NCBI RefSeq assembly: GCF_001698815.1
Contig: NZ_LGSI01000051.1
Span: forward strand, 1-64,000
Direction: 5' to 3'
Length of the DNA: 64,000 bases
Source of the DNA: Pseudomonas syringae
Lineage (GTDB): Bacteria; Pseudomonadota; Gammaproteobacteria; Pseudomonadales; Pseudomonadaceae
Each line of letters opens with the position of its first letter. Position 1 is the first letter of the stretch. The translations under genes were made by a program, and so were the position numbers. Below are positions 18,966-27,754 of the stretch, piece after piece. The notes below the pieces were generated by a model. That model was not told where the DNA came from. It saw only the letters and a list, made by a program, of their open reading frames with translations, and searched no databases.

Positions 18966-19896
18966 GTTGCGCGTCGGCGACCAGCAGTGGGCGGTCGCAG
19001 CGGGCAGCAATCTGCTCGATGCCCTCAATCAGGCCGGAATGCGCGTTCCCTATAGCTGTCGGGCGGGCAGTTGCCATGCCTGTCTGGTGCGATGCTGCGA
19101 AGGTGAACCACTGGATGCGCTTCCCGAAGCGCTGGATGCGGGCAAGCGTCAGCAAGGGTGGCGTCTGGCGTGTCAGTGTCGGGTCGTGGAAAACCTGACG
19201 GTCCAGGCTTTCGATCCACTGCGTGATGGGGTTCCTGCTCGCGTGGCGGGCTGTGACTGGCTCAGTCCGTCAGTATTGCGTTTGCGTCTGGAACCCGAGC
19301 GGCCTTTGCGCTATCGCGCGGGTCAGCATCTGGTGCTCTGGACGGCTTGCGGTGTGGCCCGGCCATACTCATTGGCGAGTGTGCCGGGCGAAGACCCTTT
19401 TCTGGAGTTCCACCTCGATTGCCACCAGTCAGGCGCGTTCATTGATGTCGCCCGGCAATTGAAGCCAGGCGATACCGTCGGCCTCGGCGAACTGCGCGGC
19501 GGGGCGTTGCAATACGATCCGGACTGGCAGGAACGACCGCTTTTGCTGCTGGCGGCAGGCACCGGGCTCGGGCCGTTGTGGGGTGTATTGCGCGAGGCTT
19601 TGCGGCAAGAGCATCAAGGGCCAATCCGCCTGATGCATCTGGCCCGTGACGACAGCGAACATTATCTGGCCAAGTCGCTTGCCGAGCTGGCGGCACAGCA
19701 TTCCAGTCTGCGCGTACAACTGACAACGCCTGACGACTTGCCTGAAGCGCTGGCTGATTTACGCCTGCTGTCCCGGCGGACCATGGCCTTGGTATGCGGC
19801 AGCCCGGCCAGCGTCGAAGGGTTTTCCAAACGCTTGTATCTGGCAGGCTTGCCGCGCAATCAGGTGTTGGCAGATGTGTTTCTGGGGCGCGAATAA
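18958..19896 (+). CDS. 2Fe-2S ferredoxin / FAD-NAD(P) oxidoreductase fusion
   Basis: This 312-residue protein has a plant-type ferredoxin domain at 1-85 with cluster ligands C34, C39, C42 and C72. An FAD-binding domain follows (RPYSLASVP near 135-145), then a nucleotide-binding domain with LLLLAAGTGLGPLWGVL and VCGSP. Such proteins pass electrons from NAD(P)H through FAD to a 2Fe-2S centre. The partner is unknown. The ATG at 18958 overlaps the end of the cyclase gene by 8 bases (ATGCCTGA), so the two are probably translationally coupled. The longer frame from 18868 lies inside the GGDEF domain and is discarded. It resembles PA4331 by position. Confidence 0.92.
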   Translation: MPELRVGDQQWAVAAGSNLLDALNQAGMRVPYSCRAGSCHACLVRCCEGEPLDALPEALDAGKRQQGWRLACQCRVVENLTVQAFDPLRDGVPARVAGCDWLSPSVLRLRLEPERPLRYRAGQHLVLWTACGVARPYSLASVPGEDPFLEFHLDCHQSGAFIDVARQLKPGDTVGLGELRGGALQYDPDWQERPLLLLAAGTGLGPLWGVLREALRQEHQGPIRLMHLARDDSEHYLAKSLAELAAQHSSLRVQLTTPDDLPEALADLRLLSRRTMALVCGSPASVEGFSKRLYLAGLPRNQVLADVFLGRE

Positions 19897-19935
19897 GCCC
19901 CGTTGAGCAGTTCGGGACTTGGTTGATGGCTGTTT

Positions 19936-21207
19936 TCAGTTCAAAAGGCGCATCACGACTGCTTCTTTAATGGGGCCGGGTAAACGCAATATGCAACAGA
20001 TAAGCACGTTGCTCTCGTCTTGCACTATCAGGCGCGGTTCCTGGCCTGGATCGAGAAATACACACCCTTTGCCTCTGCCGAAGTTCTTGTCCAGTTGGCC
20101 CGTTTTCAGGTAACGGCCGACGATTACCCCTTGGTTGACGTAAGTTTCATCAAAAGTAATACCGGTCGTGAGAACCGTATTGGCAAGTGGCGACATCGCT
20201 GCCGAATACCATTCACTCCACACAGGTAAGTCAAGCTCGGTTATTTCACCATTGTTGAAAACCGGGTCCGGGCTGCCATCGGCCATTCTGCCAAAGGTAA
20301 TGGCTGCTTGTTGTCCGCCCAATAGGCCGAGAGTGCCGACGCAGACAATGTTGCCACTTGCGTCGACAACCAGGTCATCCACTCTTAACACACGCCCCGC
20401 AGGCTCTACCCCAATAAAACCTGAGTCTTGCGAACCAAAGCTTCGATCTGGCCGGCCATCTGCGCCATAACGGGCCAACATCCCCAAGAACCGATTGTTT
20501 GCCAGTTGTGCCTGCCCGCACACAATGACTTCACCCGTGGCAGTGACCCTGAAAGAGCTCACGTGCGTAATCAACGTCTTGCCATGAGGGTAACGGACGG
20601 TCGCATAGCCTGTGCCATTAAAATTGGTATCCAGAACGCCGTCTGCCGTCAGACGAATCAACAGGCCGTAGTCGTCCAGGGAGTGACCGATGAGGATTTT
20701 ACCGTCGGGGAGAATGACACTTTGGGTACTCGCACTGCCGCTGGTTTTGACGCGATGGTTGACAGCGACGTCAGTGGACTTGCCAGGCGGTGGAAAAACA
20801 AAGCTGCCACCTTCGCCGAACGTTGGATCAAAGTTCCCATCGGACAGCAGGCGGCTCGCCGCCGGTAAAATCTGGTCGCTGGCGATATGCGTACCGGTAA
20901 CCAATAGTTTGCCGTCGTTCAGGCTATGGATGGATCTTCCTACTGACGGATAACCCAGAAACTGCCCTGTCAGCGCACCGCCGTTGCCAAAGGCAGTGTC
21001 AATTGCCCCATCTTCGGTCAGGCGACCAATGATAAAGCTGTTGGTATTCGTCGAACCGACGGCCAGTATTTTTCCGTCCGGGGTCAACGCCATGCCCCAG
21101 ACCGAAACAAAGTTGCCGCCAGGAAAAGACAGGATCTTTTTTCCTCCGTCCCCGAAGCTGATATCGACATCACCCGGCGCAACTCTGTGCTCTGTGTTGA
21201 TAACCAT
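19936..21207 (-). CDS. Delta-60 repeat beta-propeller protein
   Basis: This 423-residue protein contains seven copies of the delta-60 pattern G-x-x-D-x-x-F-(G/N), for example DGAIDTAFGNGG, DGNFDPTFGEGG, DGVLDTNFNGTG and TGQLDKNFGRGKG. They are spaced about 55-65 residues apart, with PDGKI-type strands between. This implies a seven-bladed propeller. No signal peptide is visible. AGGAG lies about 8 bases before the ATG. Function is unknown. Such repeats occur in bacterial surface or secreted proteins and sometimes near toxins. It sits between conserved core genes where I recall PA4330 (enoyl-CoA hydratase) in P. aeruginosa, so it looks inserted. It shares an upstream palindrome with the Tc operon. 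Confidence 0.88.
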   Translation of the reverse strand: MVINTEHRVAPGDVDISFGDGGKKILSFPGGNFVSVWGMALTPDGKILAVGSTNTNSFIIGRLTEDGAIDTAFGNGGALTGQFLGYPSVGRSIHSLNDGKLLVTGTHIASDQILPAASRLLSDGNFDPTFGEGGSFVFPPPGKSTDVAVNHRVKTSGSASTQSVILPDGKILIGHSLDDYGLLIRLTADGVLDTNFNGTGYATVRYPHGKTLITHVSSFRVTATGEVIVCGQAQLANNRFLGMLARYGADGRPDRSFGSQDSGFIGVEPAGRVLRVDDLVVDASGNIVCVGTLGLLGGQQAAITFGRMADGSPDPVFNNGEITELDLPVWSEWYSAAMSPLANTVLTTGITFDETYVNQGVIVGRYLKTGQLDKNFGRGKGCVFLDPGQEPRLIVQDESNVLICCILRLPGPIKEAVVMRLLN

Positions 21208-21363
21208 TTCATATCTCCTGATAGTTGAAAGCTTCCTTATCCTTAATCAGATCCCGGAGGAGCTTTCAAGGCATGCACGCCAAAGTTCATAGGCCTTACG
21301 AAATGAAAAAGGCTTCGTGGCAGTGCTGTAGGTACTCTGCACCCAAAACCTGCGATCAATAAG

Positions 21364-21379
21364 CTGTCAAAAGTGACAG
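21364..21379. promoter_or_regulatory. 16-bp palindrome upstream of delta-60 gene (candidate operator)
   Basis: CTGTCA-AAAG-TGACAG differs from the Tc-operon copy at 15680 by one base in the spacer. It lies about 157 bases before the delta-60 start, between that gene and the pyruvate kinase terminator. That leaves room for a promoter between palindrome and gene. The matching pair suggests common control of the two genes. Confidence 0.6.
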
Positions 21380-21411
21380 GAGGCTAATGGCTATCTCTAA
21401 CCGTCAGCTAC

Positions 21412-21444
21412 AAAAAAGCCCCGACTCTCGCGAGCCGGGGCTTT
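21412..21444 (-). terminator. Intrinsic terminator of pyruvate kinase gene
   Basis: On the minus strand AAAGCCCCG pairs with CGGGGCTTT and is followed by T residues. It lies 20 bases after the pyk stop. It insulates the core gene from the delta-60 gene. Confidence 0.9.
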
Positions 21445-21464
21445 GGGTGTTGCGTGTGCAGTCT

Positions 21465-22916
21465 TCAGACCAACGGGTCGCCAACGTGCAGCAGTTTCAT
21501 GCCGTTGGTGCCGCCAATGGTGTGATAGCTGTCACCTTTGGTCAGGATCACCCAATCGCCTTGCTCGACCAGACCGCGTTTGAGCAGTTCGTCGACGGCG
21601 GCCTGGCTGACCTGGCCCGGTGGCAGGGCTGCCGGGTCGAAAGGCACGGTGTAGACGCCACGGAACATGGCGGCGCGGGCCTGGGTTTCGCGGTGCGGGG
21701 AGAACGCGTAGATCGGCACCGAGGAACGGATGCGCGACATGATCAGCGGCGTGTAGCCACTTTCGGTCAGCGCGATGATCGCTTTCACGTCCGGGAAGTG
21801 GTTGGCTGTGTACATGGCCGCCAGCGCGATGCTTTCGTCACAACGGGTGAATTTATGCCCGATGCGGTGGCTGGACGTCTTGCCGGTCGGGTGCTTTTCA
21901 GCGCCGACGCAGATGCGCGCCATGGCCTGTACAGCTTCGATCGGGTACGAGCCAGCGGCGCTTTCAGCGGACAGCATCACGGCGTCGGTGTAGTCGAGCA
22001 CGGCGTTGGCCACGTCGGACACTTCGGCGCGCGTCGGCATCGGGCTGGAGATCATCGATTCCATCATTTGCGTGGCAACGATGACCGCCTTGTTATGGCG
22101 ACGTGCGTGCAAGATGATTTTCTTCTGGATGCCGACCAGTTCCGCGTCGCCGATTTCCACACCCAGGTCGCCACGGGCAACCATGACGGCATCACTGGCG
22201 CGGATCAGGGCATCAAGCACTTCGTCGTTGGCTACGGCTTCAGCGCGTTCGATCTTCGCGACCAACCAGGCAGTACCGCCGGATTCGTCACGCAGCTTGC
22301 GGGCGTATTCCATGTCAGCGGCATCGCGCGGGAAGGAAACGGCCAGGTAATCCAGCTCCATTTCTGCCGCGAGCTTGATGTCCAGCTTGTCTTTTTCAGT
22401 CAGGGCCGGTGCCGTCAGGCCACCGCCGCGACGGTTGATGCCTTTGTGATCCGAGAGCGGACCACCGATCAGCACGGTGCAATGCAGCTCGTTGGCAGTC
22501 TGGGTATCGACGCGCATGACCACGCGTCCGTCGTCGAGCAACAGCTCGTCGCCAACGCCGCAATCCTTGACCAGGTCGGGGTAATCGATACCGACGATTT
22601 CCTGGGTGCCGTCCGTCAGCGGGTGAGCGGTGGAGAAGGTGAACTTGTCACCGACCTTCAGCTCGATTCGCTTGTTGGTGAACTTGGCGATACGAATTTT
22701 CGGACCTTGCAGATCCCCCAGCAGTGCGACGAAGCGCCCGTGCTTGGCAGCGATTTCGCGAATTAGCTTGGCGCGAGCCTTGTGCTCATCCGGGGTACCG
22801 TGGGAAAAGTTCAGGCGAGCAACGTCCAGACCCGAAAGGATCAGTTGTTCGATGATTTCCGGCGAGTTACTGGCAGGGCCAAGGGTGGCGACGATTTTGG
22901 TACGGCGTACGGTCAT
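21465..22916 (-). CDS. pykA: Pyruvate kinase
   Basis: This 483-residue glycolytic enzyme converts phosphoenolpyruvate and ADP to pyruvate and ATP. The N-terminus RRTKIVATLGPAS...LARLNFSHG-type pattern (VARLNFSHG), the metal/substrate segment VAKIERAEAV, the signature VMVARGDLGVEIG and the ATQMMESM motif are all present. The ATG at 22916 is chosen because TAAGGAG lies 7 bases upstream; the frame extends only to a TTG two codons earlier. It has its own terminator. The position relative to fumarase and sadC matches my recollection of P. aeruginosa pykA (PA4329). A second pyruvate kinase (pykF) is usual elsewhere in such genomes. Confidence 0.97.
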   Translation of the reverse strand: MTVRRTKIVATLGPASNSPEIIEQLILSGLDVARLNFSHGTPDEHKARAKLIREIAAKHGRFVALLGDLQGPKIRIAKFTNKRIELKVGDKFTFSTAHPLTDGTQEIVGIDYPDLVKDCGVGDELLLDDGRVVMRVDTQTANELHCTVLIGGPLSDHKGINRRGGGLTAPALTEKDKLDIKLAAEMELDYLAVSFPRDAADMEYARKLRDESGGTAWLVAKIERAEAVANDEVLDALIRASDAVMVARGDLGVEIGDAELVGIQKKIILHARRHNKAVIVATQMMESMISSPMPTRAEVSDVANAVLDYTDAVMLSAESAAGSYPIEAVQAMARICVGAEKHPTGKTSSHRIGHKFTRCDESIALAAMYTANHFPDVKAIIALTESGYTPLIMSRIRSSVPIYAFSPHRETQARAAMFRGVYTVPFDPAALPPGQVSQAAVDELLKRGLVEQGDWVILTKGDSYHTIGGTNGMKLLHVGDPLV

Positions 22917-23092
22917 GCACAAACTCCTTAAATGAAGCGCAGCGAGAGGCTACTACTGTCTTGCTCTGTAGTCATTGTTCCTTTGCACTACCTCGATGCC
23001 GGTCGACAGGGCAATCAGTAGACAATCGGTTGTCTCAAGGCTTGAAGAAATCCGTGATCAGGTCGATACATTGCAGAGCACAGGAGAGTCCC

Positions 23093-23467
23093 ATGCGAAT
23101 CGTGATGATTTTAGTATTGATGGCTGCAATCAGCGGCTGCACCCGTTGGTCAATGAATTCCAATCTGAACAGCGCCTATCGTGCTTATGATCGCGGCGAT
23201 TGTGAAAGCGTAATGCTCGACCTGTCCAAAGTTGATCGGCAGAGTCGGGCCCGGCGATACGTACAGCCGGAGGTTTCCATGCTGCGCGGACAGTGCCTTG
23301 AACGGCAGAAGCTGTTTGTCGATGCGGCCCAGACCTACCGCTTCATCATCAGCCAGTACCCCAATAACGAATACGCTTTTCGCGCCCAGGCGCGTCTGGA
23401 TACACTGCAGCAGCTAGGGCATTACCCGGCTGGGGTGCAGGTCAAAACCTACCCTGCTTCACGATAG
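23093..23467 (+). CDS. Small tetratricopeptide-like lipoprotein
   Basis: The 124-residue product has a lipoprotein signal with lipobox AISGC (Cys at 16), so it should be anchored to a membrane after lipidation. The rest has TPR-like helices (LNSAYRAYDRGDCESVMLDL; LFVDAAQTYRFIISQYPNNEYAFRAQARL), resembling scaffolds such as BamD-type or tol-pal repeats, but short. CAGGAGAG precedes the ATG at 23093. The longer frame from 22961 lacks such a site and would bury the signal. It is divergent from pykA. No specific role can be assigned. Confidence 0.85.
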   Translation: MRIVMILVLMAAISGCTRWSMNSNLNSAYRAYDRGDCESVMLDLSKVDRQSRARRYVQPEVSMLRGQCLERQKLFVDAAQTYRFIISQYPNNEYAFRAQARLDTLQQLGHYPAGVQVKTYPASR

Positions 23468-23723
23468 ATACACCCGATTGGATGGGCGGTATCGCTTTCG
23501 GGTGGCCGATCGGCATGTTTGCGCTAGGCTCTTCGTAGTAGGCGTTCAAGTAGAGTGGTTAATGCTTGAGTGACGTGACTTCTGTGACTGCCGGTCAGTC
23601 ATAGGCACGTTCCCTACGGATAACACCTTGAAGCATTTGCCCGCAGTCAGGCGCAGGTCAGGGAGGCAACACCATAAAGGCATTAGCGTGGCCATGCTAA
23701 ATGGTCTATGACGGCGACTGACC
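23468..23723. other. Intergenic region before PilZ gene
   Basis: This 256-base region has no gene. It includes a small inverted repeat, TGACTG-CCGGT-CAGTCA, near 23586-23602. It probably contains the PilZ gene promoter. Nothing else stands out. Confidence 0.4.
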
Positions 23724-24083
23724 ATGTTAAAAGAACGACGAATCGAACGGCATCAACTGCCTTATTACCTGCAAGTGGTCAATCGGTACACGAAAAAGCC
23801 GATCGGTTGCCTGGGTAATGTTTCCGAACAAGGGCTGATGCTGATCAGCGATCTGCCGGTGCTGGTGGGCGCTGATTTCCATCTGTGTCTGGCGGTACCC
23901 GGTGAGCGAGGCCTTCAAAAGACCCTGGACGTTGTAGCGACTTGTCTTTGGTGTCATGAAGATGAAACCCCTGGGAGTTACGACTCGGGCTTCAAGGTGC
24001 AGGATGCACCGGATGAATACATTGAATTGATTGGTGCGCTGCGCCAGTACTTCAGTTTTTATCCGCTGGAAGCTTCAGCCTGA
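23724..24083 (+). CDS. PilZ domain protein (c-di-GMP receptor candidate)
   Basis: This 119-residue single-domain PilZ protein has both c-di-GMP binding motifs: the N-terminal arginines R5 R6 x x R9 and N32-V-S34-E-Q-G37, fitting RxxxR and (D/N)xSxxG. It can therefore be expected to bind c-di-GMP. The output partner is unknown. By position it corresponds to the PilZ protein I recall as PA4324. A membrane diguanylate cyclase lies only about 5 kb away, but there is no direct evidence that the two work together. A strong hairpin follows the stop codon. Confidence 0.9.
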   Translation: MLKERRIERHQLPYYLQVVNRYTKKPIGCLGNVSEQGLMLISDLPVLVGADFHLCLAVPGERGLQKTLDVVATCLWCHEDETPGSYDSGFKVQDAPDEYIELIGALRQYFSFYPLEASA

Positions 24084-24095
24084 GACCCCACCAAA

Positions 24096-24120
24096 CGAGC
24101 TGGCGTTCTTCGCCAGCTCG
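24096..24120. terminator. Convergent terminator between PilZ and DUF58 genes
   Basis: CGAGCTGGCG and CGCCAGCTCG form a perfect 10-bp stem around TTCTT. On the plus strand it is followed by an AT-rich CACTATTTTG. It lies between two convergent stops and can serve both directions. Confidence 0.8.
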
Positions 24121-24138
24121 CACTATTTTGCTGTGCAA

Positions 24139-25482
24139 TCACAGCGTCCCGGCTTTTTTCCAGCTTAAATAGCAGCTGACCAGTTCGGCCCCCAGTTGCC
24201 CCGGGCGTGAATCCAGGACCTGCACGCCGTGGGCGCTCAAGCGGTCAAGCAAGCCCGCCCGAGCATTCAGAAAGTCGACGGTTCCACAGTAGGTCAGCGC
24301 TTCTTCCAGCGTCTGGACCGGCGCTTGTCGCAAGTTATCCAGAACCTCCTCCCGCAAACTCACCACCAGAACCCGATGACGCTGACCCAGCTGTTTGACC
24401 GCTGTCAGTAATTCGTCGTCGTCTTCATCACGCAGATTGGTCATCAGTACCACCAGTGCCCGACGTTTTTGCCTGGCCAGTAACTGGCGCGCGGCAGCGC
24501 TGTAGTCGGCCGGCCGCTGGGTGCTGGCAAGGTCGTAGACGGTATTGAGCAGCACGTTCAGCTGGTCAGGGCCTTTGACGGGTGCCAGATGGCGGTTCTG
24601 CTCGCTTGCGAAAGTCGAGAAGCCCACGGCATCGCCCTGGCGCAGCGCGACATAACTGAGCAGCAAGGCGGCATTGAGGGCGTGATCGAAATGGGAGAGG
24701 TCACCATCCTGGCTGCGCATGCGGCGTCCGCAATCGAGCATGAACATGATCTGCTGGTCGCGCTCGTCCTGATATTCCCGGGCAATCGGCGTGCGCTGCC
24801 GAGCGGTGGCTTTCCAGTCGATCTGGCGCAAGCTGTCGCCTTCACGAAACTCGCGCAGCTGATTGAATTCCAGGCCCAACCCTCGGCGTTGCCGCTGGCG
24901 CACACCGAGCTGGCTGAGCCAGTTATCCACAGCCAGCAATTGTCCGCCATACAGGCGGGCGAAATCTGGATAGACCCGAGTCGTGCCTGGCAGCGTCAGG
25001 TAGCGACGCGCGGTCCAGAACCCCATCGGGCTGGGCAGACTGATCTCGCAGCGTTGAAAGTTGAACAGCCCGCGTTGCAAGGGACGCAGGCGATAACCGA
25101 TCTGGCTGTTCGCGCCGGGTTGCAGCATCACGGACTGCGGCTGATGTTCGAAGTCCAGGCCAGCGGGAGGATGATCGAAAATAGCTATGGCCAAGGTTGA
25201 AGGGTAGCTGTGACTCAGGTCCAGGCGTACCTCGCCCCAACGGCCCAAGGCCAGACTGCCAGGCAGATGGCGTTGTACGTCCGGCGAAGGCAGGCGTTTC
25301 AGGCGCCAGGCATCCAGCAGCGTCAGCAGCAGCAAGGCCGCGAGCAAAGCCCAGCACAGCGTGCCGATTTCCTGGGGCATGTCGAGATTCAATGCCGAAA
25401 GAATCCCCAGCACCACTGCTACGGCTGACAGACCTGCCAGCCAGTACAGTAAGGTGACAGACGGTTTCAGCATCTGTTTCAC
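24139..25482 (-). CDS. DUF58 domain protein (MoxR-associated)
   Basis: This 447-residue protein has two N-terminal membrane segments (about 8-55) and the DUF58 signature EFREGDSLRQIDWKATARQ...IAREYQDE. A von Willebrand A-like fold follows (IMFMLDCGRRM, LLLSYVALRQGDAVGFSTF). DUF58 proteins occur almost always beside MoxR ATPases and are thought to take part in assembly or metal loading of envelope complexes. The GTG at 25482 overlaps the moxR stop. An ATG at 25473 is an alternative start. It is the last gene of the six-gene operon. Confidence 0.93.
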   Translation of the reverse strand: MKQMLKPSVTLLYWLAGLSAVAVVLGILSALNLDMPQEIGTLCWALLAALLLLTLLDAWRLKRLPSPDVQRHLPGSLALGRWGEVRLDLSHSYPSTLAIAIFDHPPAGLDFEHQPQSVMLQPGANSQIGYRLRPLQRGLFNFQRCEISLPSPMGFWTARRYLTLPGTTRVYPDFARLYGGQLLAVDNWLSQLGVRQRQRRGLGLEFNQLREFREGDSLRQIDWKATARQRTPIAREYQDERDQQIMFMLDCGRRMRSQDGDLSHFDHALNAALLLSYVALRQGDAVGFSTFASEQNRHLAPVKGPDQLNVLLNTVYDLASTQRPADYSAAARQLLARQKRRALVVLMTNLRDEDDDELLTAVKQLGQRHRVLVVSLREEVLDNLRQAPVQTLEEALTYCGTVDFLNARAGLLDRLSAHGVQVLDSRPGQLGAELVSCYLSWKKAGTL

Positions 25483-26540
25483 AGGCGCGGCGCCGGGACC
25501 TGATCGAGCATTTGCCGCAGCACCTGATCCACGGAAAGGCCTTCGATATCCAGGTCTGGGGACAGCCGCACTCGGTGACGTAATACCGCCAGGGCGCAGC
25601 CTTTTATATCGTCGGGAATCACGAACTCACCGCCGCGCAGCAAAGCCCGGGCGCGACCGCCGCGCACCAGTGCGATGGAAGCGCGTGGACCTGCGCCCAG
25701 CGTCAGGCCGGGCCATGTGCGAGTGGCGCGCGCCAGACGCACGGCATAATCGAGCACCTGTTCATCCAGTGGCAGTTCGCTGGCGATACGTTGCAGGACC
25801 TGAACCTCCTTGGCCTGCAGGATCACCCGCAGTGGCTGCACGTCGAGCATGTCGGCGCGGGTCGAACGGGTAACCTGGCGCACCATGTTCAGCTCTTCGG
25901 CGATATCGGGGTAGTCCATGCGCAGCTTGAGCATGAAGCGATCCAGCTCGGCTTCGGGCAGTGGATAAGTGCCTTCCTGTTCGATCGGGTTCTGGGTCGC
26001 CAGCACCATGAATGGCTGGGCGATGGGCAACGCCCGACCTTCGAGCGTGACCTGACGTTCCTGCATGGCTTCGAGCAGCGCGGCTTGGGTCTTGGCCGGA
26101 GCCCGGTTGATTTCGTCGGCCAGCAAGAGGTTTGTGAACAGCGGTCCCTTGCGCAATTTGAACTGCTCGGTCTGCATGTCGTACACGGCATGGCCGGTGA
26201 CATCGCTGGGCATCAGGTCGGGGGTGAACTGGATGCGCGCGAAGTCGGCGCCAATGCAGCGGGCCAGGGCGCGCACCAGCAAGGTCTTGCCTAGTCCCGG
26301 CACACCTTCGATTAGCACATGGCCTGCGCCAATCAAAGCGGTCAATACATCATCGACGACTGCACTCTGGCCGATCACGGCTTTTTGTAGCTCATTGCGC
26401 AGGGATTGGGCGAGATGGCTGGCGCGCTGTCGCTGCTGAGCCTGGTTGCTGATGGCGGCCGCAGGTTCGATCACAGGATCAAGAGTGAAATCGACAACAG
26501 GTTCGCTGTGGTTCGACGGGTTGGTCGGTTGATCGCTCAT
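25479..26540 (-). CDS. MoxR-family AAA+ ATPase
   Basis: The 353-residue protein has Walker A GVPGLGKT at about 79-86, Walker B LLADEINRA, and the MoxR hallmark AKTQAALLEAMQERQVT. A sensor segment (LATQNPIEQEGTYPLPEAELDRF) and a lid domain follow. MoxR ATPases act as chaperone-like motors with DUF58/vWA partners, both encoded here. The N-terminal 40 residues are acidic and variable. The start overlaps the preceding gene by 4 bases and the end overlaps the DUF58 gene, consistent with coupled translation. Confidence 0.96.
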   Translation of the reverse strand: MSDQPTNPSNHSEPVVDFTLDPVIEPAAAISNQAQQRQRASHLAQSLRNELQKAVIGQSAVVDDVLTALIGAGHVLIEGVPGLGKTLLVRALARCIGADFARIQFTPDLMPSDVTGHAVYDMQTEQFKLRKGPLFTNLLLADEINRAPAKTQAALLEAMQERQVTLEGRALPIAQPFMVLATQNPIEQEGTYPLPEAELDRFMLKLRMDYPDIAEELNMVRQVTRSTRADMLDVQPLRVILQAKEVQVLQRIASELPLDEQVLDYAVRLARATRTWPGLTLGAGPRASIALVRGGRARALLRGGEFVIPDDIKGCALAVLRHRVRLSPDLDIEGLSVDQVLRQMLDQVPAPRL

Positions 26541-27754
26541 AAGGCATTCCTGAGGATTTGCAGGTGGGCCACCTGACGGGTGAAATCAGCATTCGACATT
26601 CGCTGCACGGGCCGTGGGCGCAAGGCCTGGCTGATGGCGCTGGTCGGTTGGCGGGTGAGACGCGACAGCACTTGCCACTGATCGGCCACTCCCAGCGTTT
26701 CGAAGCCTGGATGACGTTGCCTTGCACGGCGCAGGATATCCAGCTGCAAACTTCGCAATAACGCTTGCTGGCCGCTGCGACGGCGAAGGAAATCGGCGCT
26801 GGCCCGCAAGTGTTCGGTCAACTGTCGACGCGCTCGTCCCGCTGGAACCTGCAGTGGGCCATAACGTGTGCCGGCATACCACAACGCGAAGCCGATCAGC
26901 AGCGCCAGTGTGGTCAGCGCCAGAGGGAAATGCCGCAGCAACAGGCTGAACAGATTGTCGTGCTGCGTGCGCAACACCATGGTGACCTCGCTGCCCTGGG
27001 TCAGATACCAGAGCAGCCAGGCATTGTCGTATTTGGCGATGGCGCGGTTTTTCCACAGGTCGGCATCGGTGACCACAGTAATCAGCCCTTCGCCATAGAC
27101 CATTTGCAGCATGTGTGTGGCGGCGGCGCTGTTGGCCCAGGACTGCGCCTGATCCAGTGGGTCCTCAAGGTGGAAGCTGGTATCGAAACTCATGTACGCC
27201 GGAGCTTCATCGTTTTCGACATACAGACGCGTGAGTTCGGGCCAGGGTATGGCGGGCGCCTTGTGGGTCGGGGCGAGCAACGGGATGACCGGTTTGAATC
27301 GCTCATCATCCTGTTGCCGTTCCTGTTCGTGCAGCTCCGTGGTCAGCAATTGATGGATTTGCAGGCGGTCCAGCAACGCGTCGCCACTGCGGCCTTTTTT
27401 CTCGTTCCACAGTTGTTCGGCAACAAACAGCAGCCGCCCTCCATTGCGGACCCAGCGCAGCAGCTTGTCGACCTGACCGGGTGTCATGTTTTCCCGGCTG
27501 TCGAGCAGCATCAGGGTCTGTGGCAGCTGAGCCTGAGCGGGCAGATTGCCGGGTGTGTCGCTGAGCTGCACCGGAATCGCGCGCTGTCGCAGGAAATTTT
27601 CGGCAGCCAGGTAAGGATTGGCGCGCACTTCCGGGGAAGGACCCTGGTCGACCGTTTCTTCGTAGCGCTCAAGGTGTTTGACGAGGTACAGACCAACAAG
27701 CGCCAGGGTCAGCAACGCCAGCAGCGCGATCAGTAGCGTTCTGCTTCGGCTCAT
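26537..27754 (-). CDS. DUF4350 domain membrane protein
   Basis: A 405-residue protein with an N-terminal membrane anchor (LLIALLALLTLALVGLYLV, about 7-27). A periplasmic DUF4350 domain resembling ThuA/GATase folds follows (LDSRENMTPGQVDKLLRWVRNGGRLLFVAEQ). A second membrane segment near 275-295 precedes a cytoplasmic tail rich in arginine. It is found in MoxR operons, and its precise job is unknown. It overlaps both neighbours by 4 bases. Confidence 0.88.
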   Translation of the reverse strand: MSRSRTLLIALLALLTLALVGLYLVKHLERYEETVDQGPSPEVRANPYLAAENFLRQRAIPVQLSDTPGNLPAQAQLPQTLMLLDSRENMTPGQVDKLLRWVRNGGRLLFVAEQLWNEKKGRSGDALLDRLQIHQLLTTELHEQERQQDDERFKPVIPLLAPTHKAPAIPWPELTRLYVENDEAPAYMSFDTSFHLEDPLDQAQSWANSAAATHMLQMVYGEGLITVVTDADLWKNRAIAKYDNAWLLWYLTQGSEVTMVLRTQHDNLFSLLLRHFPLALTTLALLIGFALWYAGTRYGPLQVPAGRARRQLTEHLRASADFLRRRSGQQALLRSLQLDILRRARQRHPGFETLGVADQWQVLSRLTRQPTSAISQALRPRPVQRMSNADFTRQVAHLQILRNAL

